Assembly (NCBI GenBank): GCA_964630835.1
Contig: CAZVZM010000072.1
Coordinates: 1-9,481 of the forward strand
Source of the DNA: Halarsenatibacter sp964630835
GTDB lineage: Bacteria; Bacillota; Halanaerobiia; Halanaerobiales; Halarsenatibacteraceae
Reading direction: 5' to 3'
DNA: 9,481 nt
Part shown: piece by piece, positions 1 to 5,829 of the stretch
How positions within the stretch are numbered: position 1 is the first letter of the stretch
Layout: each line of letters begins with the position of its first letter
The notes under the pieces: generated by a model
What the model was told of the DNA's origin: nothing
The model's input: only the letters and a program-made list of their open reading frames with translations
The model's database searches: none
Position numbers and translations under genes: made by a program

Positions 1-178
1 TTTCGCCCCGATCCTGGCTGTAAAGACCAAAAAGTATTTTCATGAGAGAGCTTTTCCCGGCCCCGTTTTCGCCGAGAAGGCTGTGTATCTCGCCGGCCTC
101 GACGACAAAATCTATTTCATCACAGGCAACTGTATCGCCAAATTCCTTGTGAATTCCTTTCATCTCAACTGCCTTCAT
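1..178 (-). CDS. ABC transporter ATP-binding protein, N-terminal part (BMP/nucleoside-type importer)
   Basis: Only the first 59 codons are inside the window; the rest lies beyond the left edge. The visible part is the start of an ABC nucleotide-binding domain. It has a beta-strand and A-loop region around residues 4-17 and a complete Walker A, GENGAGKSS, at residues 36-44, followed by LMKILFGLY. The wording GEIHSLLGENGAGKS..LMKILFGLY is typical of the double-domain, RbsA/YufO-like ATPases that energise BMP-family nucleoside importers (family knowledge). That matches the BMP binding protein upstream at 942-1928. The ATG at 178 is preceded by GGAGGT (187-192) at 8 bases, so the start is well supported. 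Walker A ends in SS rather than the usual ST, a tolerated change. It would act on the cytosolic face of the inner membrane. A gap of about 760 bases with a terminator lies between it and the BMP gene, so it may have its own promoter; I could not identify one. Confidence 0.9.
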   Translation of the reverse strand, partial: MKAVEMKGIHKEFGDTVACDEIDFVVEAGEIHSLLGENGAGKSSLMKILFGLYSQDRGE

Positions 179-235
179 TTTTCCAGACCTCCAGGCGAAT
201 GTTTATGCGGACTGCAGAATTATTTTTCTTCTCCC

Positions 236-410
236 AAAATTTTTCCTCTGCTTCAGTTAAGTTTTCGGCCCCAAAATGGTGCTGTTTTCACAAGAGTTCT
301 CCAAGAGCTCACCTCAGCCCGGCACATCTTAAACTGAGGACACAATTTTTTGGCCATGGCCCTGAGCGGGGTTTCGAAAAATTTCAAGTATCACTTTGCT
401 TTATATCTTC
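236..410. repeat. Dispersed structured repeat, copy 1 (left)
   Basis: This stretch is clearly related to 9319-9475, in the same orientation. Shared blocks include AAATTTTTCCTCTG, GTTTTCGGCC, CCGGCACATCTTAA, CTGAGGACACAATTTTT, GGCCATG, TTCGAAAAATTTC and AGTATCACTT. An outer inverted pair (237-245 with 376-384) is perfect. An inner pair (267-277 with 345-355) is interrupted by two mismatches. A third pairing, 253-261 with 328-337 (one bulged A), interleaves with the inner pair. This copy has about 16-18 extra bases in its centre, which add a CCTCAG/CTGAGG pair (312-317 with 334-339). Similarity to the other copy fades outside the stated limits. I see no coding frame in it. It sits just upstream of the ABC ATPase gene. 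It may be a non-autonomous mobile element, an IS remnant, or a structured RNA/DNA family. Confidence 0.75.
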
Positions 411-788
411 CAGCCATTAACATTTTGATAGTGATCTTATACGATATCTGCCAACCGATAACAAGAAAAACCTGGCATTTTTTGAAGCTGCGGTTTTGGA
501 GAAGAATCAATACGGCTCTTTTAAATTTCCTTTTTGCTTCCGGAACAAATGTCTATCATATCCAAAAGATCAATGGATATCAGCTGTCTTGAAAGCTGAC
601 TTAGAAGATTTAATAGAGTTACTACCAGGTATCTGGATTATTATTTTTGCTGTTTTGATTTTGTTGGCCGATCTGGAAAGATGAAAAAATTGCCAAAAGG
701 TAATTAATGACAGAAATCCTTTAATCTATTGCTGCCTGGGCAGCATGTTATTTAAAAAGAACCAGAAATATTTTGTATTTATGCTCAA
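411..788. other. Intergenic stretch without a recognised gene
   Basis: This AT-rich sequence lies between the repeat copy and the BMP terminator. A plus-strand frame is open from about 421 to 684, with its first possible start a TTG at 496. It has no convincing ribosome-binding site and no family I recognise, and it ends in a short hydrophobic segment (IIIFAVLILLADLE). I do not call it a gene. A short palindrome GCTGCC-TG-GGCAGC lies at 731-744. A promoter for the ABC ATPase gene would be expected somewhere in 190-780 on the minus strand, but no clear -35/-10 pair stood out. Confidence 0.5.
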
Positions 789-810
789 AAACTGTAGTAT
801 AAAAGCTGCC

Positions 811-847
811 GTATAAAAACGCAGGGCAGGGACTTTATTCCCTGCCC
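811..847 (-). terminator. Rho-independent terminator after the BMP gene
   Basis: On the minus strand the transcript forms a perfect 9-bp GC-rich stem, GGGCAGGGA (read at 839-847) with TCCCTGCCC (824-832), around a 6-base loop. A few bases later comes a run of five T (GTTTTTAT, 811-820). It lies about 95 bases after the BMP stop codon. Two further inverted pairs enclose it, 803-809 with 861-867 and 789-794 with 869-874, and the outermost is also followed by T. It would end or strongly attenuate BMP transcription before the ABC ATPase gene. Confidence 0.85.
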
Positions 848-941
848 GATGCCTGTATTAGCAGCTTGCAGTTTAAAAAAGAAACTAAAAAATATCGAAT
901 CAGGATAGCCGCCCTGTCATACTAACCGGATTATTAATCAA

Positions 942-1928
942 TTAATCAATTGTTTCAGGGATTTCTATCTCGTCAGCGGCTATTTTTTCTTCCAGCTCCT
1001 CGAGCTTTTCTATAACATCTTCGGGCAGCATGGTTTCCGTATAGCCCAGTCCGCCTTCCTCCACTCCCAGGACATGAACTCCCGGAGTGAAGTCGTCTTC
1101 GAGCACCTGCTCGACTGCCAGATAAACTGTATTATCGACAAACTTTTTGCCATTTGTGAGGATGTGATCGGGAGCCAGATGACTCTGATCGTCATCTGCG
1201 CCTATGGCATATACATTATGTTCCTCGGCCGCCTCAATGACTCCCAGACCGGAACGCCCGGCTGCCTGCCAGACTATATCGGCACCATCTTCGATCATTG
1301 CTGTAGCCAGCTCGCTGCCGCTGCCGGGATCTGCCCAGTCCCCTACATAGGAATAACTGACTTCGACTTCCTCATCGATGTAAGCAGCTCCAGCCTTATA
1401 GCCGGCAATATTGGCTTCAATGAGAGGGATCTCCATGCCGCCTATAACTCCAATGTGCTTCTCCTCATTTATCATTTCGAATTCATCCGGTCGACCGGTC
1501 ACCATAGCTGCGGCTGCGCCCATGAGAAATCCGCGCTCCTTTTCTTCGTAAACATATGAAGCTACATTATCGGCCTCCAGAGCTTCATCATTAAGGGCAA
1601 AATTTTGCTCGGGAAAACGAGCAGAAACTTCTTCCAGTGCATCCCGCTGATCAAAGCTTATCGAAATTATCAGATCATACTGTCCTGTTGCGGCAAACTG
1701 CTCCAAATAGCCCTCAAATTCCGCTATGGCCTCCGGTTCTACTAAATCATATTCTATTCCGAGTTCCTCTTCAGCCTGCTGGATGCCTCGATAAGCTGCG
1801 TCGTTAAAGCTCTGATCTCCCAGCCCACCGGTACCTAATACTACAGCAATATTACCCCCGGCGACTGCACCGACAGTTAGAGTAAATACGAACATAAGAG
1901 CAAGGACCAGCGTTAAAATTTTTTTCAT
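942..1928 (-). CDS. BMP family (PnrA-like) periplasmic solute-binding protein
   Basis: This 328-residue protein has the usual length and layout of the BMP/PnrA family, the binding components of ABC importers for purine nucleosides and related compounds (family knowledge). A signal peptide (MKKI then a hydrophobic core) ends at AVA, residues 21-23, followed by GGN. There is no cysteine in the protein, so it is not a lipoprotein. The N-terminal motif GGLGDQSFNDAAYRG (34-48) is the family's ligand-site signature. Later come a GDWADPGSG segment, the AIGADDDQ motif that normally supplies a ribose-contacting aspartate, and KKFVDNTVYLAVEQ. The C-terminus is strongly acidic. The ATG is preceded by AAGGAGGT (1937-1944) at 8 bases, an excellent match. 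The downstream ABC ATPase (1-178) is its likely motor, though separated by a terminator and a repeat. The substrate is inferred as nucleoside; the BMP family also includes other ligands. Confidence 0.92.
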   Translation of the reverse strand: MKKILTLVLALMFVFTLTVGAVAGGNIAVVLGTGGLGDQSFNDAAYRGIQQAEEELGIEYDLVEPEAIAEFEGYLEQFAATGQYDLIISISFDQRDALEEVSARFPEQNFALNDEALEADNVASYVYEEKERGFLMGAAAAMVTGRPDEFEMINEEKHIGVIGGMEIPLIEANIAGYKAGAAYIDEEVEVSYSYVGDWADPGSGSELATAMIEDGADIVWQAAGRSGLGVIEAAEEHNVYAIGADDDQSHLAPDHILTNGKKFVDNTVYLAVEQVLEDDFTPGVHVLGVEEGGLGYTETMLPEDVIEKLEELEEKIAADEIEIPETID

Positions 1929-1956
1929 CTTTTAATACCTCCTTGTATAATATGGT

Positions 1957-1975
1957 TGTAAGCGATACGCTTTCA
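1957..1975. promoter_or_regulatory. Candidate operator upstream of the BMP gene
   Basis: The 19-bp sequence TGTAAGCGATACGCTTTCA has two 8-base arms around a 3-base centre, and 7 of 8 positions are complementary. It lies about 12 bases upstream of the Shine-Dalgarno sequence of the BMP gene, where a bound repressor would block transcription. The arms resemble the TGWAANCG half-site style of LacI/GalR-family regulators, but the 3-base centre differs from their usual spacing. The regulator is not encoded in the window. Function is inferred from symmetry and position only. Confidence 0.4.
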
Positions 1976-2080
1976 TTGACACCATCGCCTATTCATTATC
2001 AAGATATCATAAAACAATTTGTATTTCCATCCATTCTCTATCAAATGTTCTCATTTTTCTGGGATCCAATCATGAAAGCA

Positions 2081-2112
2081 GGGCGCCGGCCAAAATTTTC
2101 TCGCCAGCGCCC
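2081..2112 (-). terminator. Probable terminator after the TRAP permease gene
   Basis: On the minus-strand transcript GGGCGCTGGC and GCCGGCGCCC form a 10-bp stem with one G-U pair and a 12-base AT-rich loop. The stem is very GC-rich and lies about 80 bases after the permease stop codon. What follows is only TGCTTTCATG, a poor U-tract, so termination may be partial. The position separates the TRAP operon from the BMP gene. Confidence 0.55.
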
Positions 2113-2194
2113 GGAAAAAACAAAGCTAATATTCAAATGTCTGATTTCCATCCGCCAGATTTATAACATTGAGAAACTCAGCAATTTCTGTTTA

Positions 2195-4201
2195 TCAAGC
2201 CCGTCTTCTTTCAGCTATAATCTGCAGACGACCACTAACAGCCAGGTAAAAACCGTATACGATAAGCGCAATTGTGGGTACTGTCATAAAATAAGCTACA
2301 TTGAGACCTGGATAAAAAAGAACCAATCCCGCTATTACTGCCAGCACAGCTCTTATCATACGATCCTTTAACTTATTGTTATGATATTTTCCGTGCAAAG
2401 CGAAAGTGAGTCCCACCGTTCCTATCACCACAATGCCCACTGACCAGACCTGAGCCGCCCCCAGCTCTACCACCATATTAGGGCGGGTAAATACAGCTAC
2501 CATCAGAACAAGAAGAGGCAGACAGTATTCCAGGGATTTTATGATTGTCCTTGTATAATTTGAGCCGGCTACCTTAGCAGTTACCGCGGCAGTAAGCGAG
2601 GTGGGAGGTGATAGGTGCCCAAACACCCCGATAAAGAATGCGAAAAAGTGCACCGACCAGGTGTGAAGTCCCAGGTCAGTCATCGTTGGAGCTACAGCCA
2701 GTGCCACCATTATATACACCGGTGCTGGAGGCAATCCCATCCCAAGCACATAACCGAATAAAAAGGCAACCCCTACCACCAATACCACGTGAATAGCAGC
2801 AGCCTGTACCATCAAAGCCCCAATTCTGGTGGGTACACCTGTTATCTCTAATGCTCCTGCCAGCATGCCCAGCACAGAAAGTAGCACCGCTAAATCAGCC
2901 CCTAAAGACGCCAGAGTGTCAACCGATCGAAAATAAGGAGCTAAAAACTTTTTGAACCCCTGCCAGCCCCGCAGTGTTTTGAAATTATCCAGCAAAAATA
3001 TAGCTGTCAAAAATATAACCAATCCCACCAGCACTCTCACTGCTGCCGCCATAGCAGTCATCCTTACAACGCCCATCAACACAATCAGGGCAGCTATAAC
3101 AGCTATGAAGGCCAGGAAGTTGGCTCTGTCAATAATAGTAATTTTGGCTTCTTCAAGCAGAGAAGCTTCATCCTGAGAGTATTCCCTTTCCTCCTGATAC
3201 TGTATAGTGAGTAAAAATACGGCCAGACTCACTGATACGAAGTAAACTATCGCCGGACCGAACCCCCGAATTATCACATCAAAATAACCTACATTGAGAA
3301 ATTCCACCATTATGAAGGCTGTAATTCCCATAACTGGCGGCATCAGCTGCCCCCCAAGAGAGGAAGCGGTTTCAATCGAAGCAGCATGCAGAGCAGGAAA
3401 GCCCGCTTTCTTCAGTGCTGGAATTGTTACTGCTCCGGTCGTAGCCGCATTGGCGGGTCCGCTGCCGCTGACCATAGCCACGGCAAAAGAACCCACTACC
3501 GCCGATTGAGGCAGAGCATGGACAGATATTTTAGCTATTTTAGAAGCCCATTTCATTATGGAACGAATGCAGCCAAAACCCCGCAAAAAGCCCAAAATCA
3601 TAATAAAAGAAACGATCAGTGTCAATCCCAGCTGGGGCAGATCAGCATAAACCCCGGTATCCATCTCCAGACTCATAGCCTGTAAAATCCGGGTCCAGCT
3701 GAGACCTGAATGCCTAAACATTCCCGGAACCATGTAACCGTAAGCGGCATATAAAAGCAGAACCGCCACTATTATGAATATAGGCTTATACTTTCTGTAA
3801 GCATATTCCAGTGTGAAAATCACAGGGATTGTAGCAAATATATAATCCATAGTATTCCAGCGGCCAAGCCGGAGCATCCTTATTGCATCATAATTTAAGG
3901 ACATATATATACTGGAAGCTATGCCCAATATTGTTATGACGAATATCATTCCGTATTGCACAGCTTCCGGCAGGCCTGGATAATATTCATCTTTTCTCAT
4001 ATCAGCTAAAACAACAATTATATAAGCGATAGGTATCAGGGTAACTGCCAGCAGGGCCGGGCCACCAATCCCCAGAAATAGATAACGGATAAGATATACA
4101 ACAAAGAAAATTGAGAGAATATAGTAAAGAATTTCAATTGCTTTTTCAACGGGTTTTTTATCGGCAAATATAGCAACGTCAGCTTTATTTTTTTCTGCCA
4201 T
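2195..4201 (-). CDS. TRAP transporter fused permease (TAXI type, DctQ+DctM)
   Basis: This inner-membrane protein of about 668 residues is the length expected for fused TRAP permeases. The small DctQ-like part (about residues 20-160, counted from the upstream ATG at 4207) precedes the large DctM-like part. It is hydrophobic throughout, with many predicted membrane helices. Two DctM repeat signatures are visible: VSGSGPANAATTG...P at about 246-263 with SLGGQLMPPVMG (283-294), and GYVLGMGLPPAPVYIM (485-500) with GHLSPPTSLTAAV (530-542). These are the family's substrate and sodium-binding hairpin regions. It uses a cation gradient to import the ligand delivered by its binding protein, encoded directly upstream (4332-5369). 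Of two nearby ATGs, I chose 4201 because GGGGGG sits 6 bases before it, while the ATG at 4207 touches that run directly. The substrate cannot be read from the sequence. Confidence 0.93.
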   Translation of the reverse strand: MAEKNKADVAIFADKKPVEKAIEILYYILSIFFVVYLIRYLFLGIGGPALLAVTLIPIAYIIVVLADMRKDEYYPGLPEAVQYGMIFVITILGIASSIYMSLNYDAIRMLRLGRWNTMDYIFATIPVIFTLEYAYRKYKPIFIIVAVLLLYAAYGYMVPGMFRHSGLSWTRILQAMSLEMDTGVYADLPQLGLTLIVSFIMILGFLRGFGCIRSIMKWASKIAKISVHALPQSAVVGSFAVAMVSGSGPANAATTGAVTIPALKKAGFPALHAASIETASSLGGQLMPPVMGITAFIMVEFLNVGYFDVIIRGFGPAIVYFVSVSLAVFLLTIQYQEEREYSQDEASLLEEAKITIIDRANFLAFIAVIAALIVLMGVVRMTAMAAAVRVLVGLVIFLTAIFLLDNFKTLRGWQGFKKFLAPYFRSVDTLASLGADLAVLLSVLGMLAGALEITGVPTRIGALMVQAAAIHVVLVVGVAFLFGYVLGMGLPPAPVYIMVALAVAPTMTDLGLHTWSVHFFAFFIGVFGHLSPPTSLTAAVTAKVAGSNYTRTIIKSLEYCLPLLVLMVAVFTRPNMVVELGAAQVWSVGIVVIGTVGLTFALHGKYHNNKLKDRMIRAVLAVIAGLVLFYPGLNVAYFMTVPTIALIVYGFYLAVSGRLQIIAERRRA

Positions 4202-4274
4202 ATTCATCCCCCCGATCTATTGTTTGACCAGACTTAAAAATTTTGTGGTTCTAAATAACCTGAATAAATTTAAG

Positions 4275-4305
4275 AACAGGGGGCCCATTTAACCTGCCCC
4301 CTGTT
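4275..4305 (-). terminator. Intercistronic hairpin between TRAP binding protein and permease
   Basis: The arms AACAGGGGGC (4275-4284) and GCCCCCTGTT (4296-4305) form a perfect 10-bp stem with an 11-base loop, starting about 26 bases after the binding-protein stop codon. The transcript then reads CTTAAATTTATT, without a proper U-tract. It is therefore better seen as a partial terminator or an mRNA 3'-end stabiliser, which would let the binding protein be made in excess over the permease. Such hairpins are common after binding-protein genes (general knowledge); the effect here is inferred. Confidence 0.6.
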
Positions 4306-4331
4306 ATAAATAACCTTTAACTTTATTTCCT

Positions 4332-5369
4332 TTATTCCATTATTCTGTCATCCCACTCTTCTTCCCAGGCATCATGCTCCTGAAGGAAAGTGGCCAGACC
4401 GGGATGAACTTTTATATCTTCATGAGTGGACCTAATCCCTCTAACCTGAATATCGATAATATCCTCATTTATCTGGCCAAATGTGGCGTCAGATTCTTCC
4501 AGCTCTTCACTGTTTTCCTTAATTACTTCCAGCATCTCCACCACATCTTCTTCCGGCATAACTTCAGGTCCGGTGTGAAAACCGTAGAAGAAAGGCACAT
4601 TGTAAACCTCGTCGACCATTGGATCAGTTTCGAAAACATCGGGATCAACAGAAACCACCTCAATCCCTTCTTCTTCCAGAATTTCTATCTCTTCCTCACT
4701 GGGATTTAAAGTTGCGATATCTGTTTCCATTTCAGCTTCCATTACCCAGGGGGGAACAGTCCTCTCACCGGAAGTATATGCATTAAATGCCTCTATATGG
4801 CCTGCTCCGAGAGAGCTGCCTACCATATCTAAGTCTATCTCAGTATATTCATGTCCTACATCCAGAACTTCCATAGGATGTAACAAAGCTGCCCGCACAT
4901 CCCAGGGAGCTGGACCGGTAAAGACAGTCTCGCCTTCTAAATCTCTCCACTCTTCATACTTATCAACATCTTCGGCCCTGATTGCCAGGCCAACTTCCAG
5001 AGTAAAACCCCAGAAAGTCTGAACCAGCTCTCTTTCAGTCTCCTCGGCAAATCCTTCCAATCGTCTTCTATCCTCAGCATACTCCAGGAATCCAACATCA
5101 GCCCCGTAAAAAGCATCAGCCTCATGCATACCATACTGGATCATAGATTGGACTGCGCCGGCTGTAGGCAAAACGTTGAAATTATAATCGTCCATCTCTC
5201 GATTGAGAACTGTGGTCAGAGATGTCAAAGCAGCATGACCTGAAGAACCGACAGATGATGTAGCCCAATCAATTTCCTCTACCGCATGGGCAGGAACACC
5301 TGCAAAAAGAGAAAGACCTAAAATAAGCATGAGCAGAATGCCGAGAGTTCCTGAAAAATGTTTTCTCAT
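4332..5369 (-). CDS. TAXI family TRAP transporter periplasmic solute-binding protein
   Basis: This 345-residue protein is the length of TAXI-family binding proteins, which hand ligand to fused TRAP permeases. The next gene downstream is exactly such a permease, which is the strongest support. The signal peptide runs to AHA at residues 27-29, a classical signal-peptidase I site, with no cysteine, so the protein should be free in the periplasm. After it come the glycine/serine-rich segment ATSSVGSSGHAALTSL, matching the TAXI ligand loop in position, and TAGAVQSMIQYGMHEADAFYG, matching the family's 'TGGSxENxxLLxxGEADxA' region but divergent. The mature protein is extremely acidic, as in halophiles. 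The ATG has AAGGGGG about 6 bases upstream (5376-5382). The TAXI assignment is fairly sure; the ligand is unknown, and the altered loop may mean a substrate other than glutamate-like acids. Confidence 0.87.
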   Translation of the reverse strand: MRKHFSGTLGILLMLILGLSLFAGVPAHAVEEIDWATSSVGSSGHAALTSLTTVLNREMDDYNFNVLPTAGAVQSMIQYGMHEADAFYGADVGFLEYAEDRRRLEGFAEETERELVQTFWGFTLEVGLAIRAEDVDKYEEWRDLEGETVFTGPAPWDVRAALLHPMEVLDVGHEYTEIDLDMVGSSLGAGHIEAFNAYTSGERTVPPWVMEAEMETDIATLNPSEEEIEILEEEGIEVVSVDPDVFETDPMVDEVYNVPFFYGFHTGPEVMPEEDVVEMLEVIKENSEELEESDATFGQINEDIIDIQVRGIRSTHEDIKVHPGLATFLQEHDAWEEEWDDRIME

Positions 5370-5418
5370 GATATTCCCCCTTGTTGAGATTTTATGTTAA
5401 TGAAAAACTTTTTTGAAA

Positions 5419-5463
5419 ATTATTCCCTGCTCAAATCTCAGCAGTCTATCTGTGAAAATCACA
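5419..5463 (-). promoter_or_regulatory. Possible promoter and operator of the TRAP operon
   Basis: On the minus strand TAGACT (5443-5448) and AATAAT (5419-5424) stand 18 bases apart, a moderate -35/-10 match. Immediately upstream is a perfect palindrome TGTGA-TTT-TCACA (5451-5463), centred about 45 bases before the expected start, where an activator could sit. The half-sites look like CRP half-sites, but the 3-base spacer is not that of CRP (6 bases). An alternative -35/-10 pair is TTGATT-17-TAATAT at 5542-5570. Weak evidence overall. Confidence 0.28.
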
Positions 5464-5829
5464 ATATGAAATGAAATTGGAAGTGGAATGAAGCCTGGGG
5501 AGGAGGAAATAAAAGTTTTAAAACCAATTTTACATACTAATATATTATCAACCGGACGGGCGAAAATCAAGTATATATCTGTGTATACGCGTATAATTTA
5601 TGATTGCACTGCGAAAAGTAATTTTACTGACAAATTAATTCACATGATCTTTGATATGTCGGCGATTATAATCTAGATATATTATGAAATTGTCTTTATG
5701 CAGTGCAACTATTTATATGCTGCGAGGATAGATTTAAAGCAGAATACTCCAGGAAAAAATTTAGGGAAATTTTGACACGGGGCTGCAAATCAGCTCTTCA
5801 TTCCCGGAAAATAATTTTTCTCAGCGCAG
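5464..5829. other. AT-rich intergenic region upstream of the TRAP operon
   Basis: No gene recognised. Visible items are a 12-bp palindrome TATACGCGTATA (5584-5595), the AT-rich palindrome AGTAATTTTACT (5617-5628), and a 9-bp inverted pair TTGCACTGC (5604-5612) with GCAGTGCAA (5700-5708). A plus-strand frame of 62 codons from 5488 is not convincing. No clear terminator for the sensor gene that ends at 5830 was found; only a short GCTG/CAGC stem is near. The region probably carries the 3' end of the sensor transcript and the promoter of the TRAP operon. Confidence 0.5.

Noticed and set aside
421..684. Open plus-strand frame that could be a small protein or a transposase remnant
   Set aside because: No ATG start, no ribosome-binding site, no recognisable transposase motif, and a length that chance can give in AT-rich sequence.
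731..744. Palindrome GCTGCC-TG-GGCAGC as a terminator
   Set aside because: Loop too short, no T-tract on either side, and no gene ending next to it.
1074..1559. 161-codon plus-strand frame inside the BMP gene
   Set aside because: It lies fully antisense to a clear BMP-family gene, shows no family features, and is a by-product of the codon use of the real gene.
5451..5463. CRP binding site
   Set aside because: The half-sites TGTGA and TCACA are present, but the spacer is 3 bases instead of 6, so CRP itself would not bind in the known way. Kept only as part of a weak regulatory candidate.
5488..5676. 62-codon plus-strand frame with a purine-rich stretch near its start
   Set aside because: The GGGGAGGAGG run lies inside the frame rather than before the start, the product resembles nothing known, and it faces the opposite way to all other genes.
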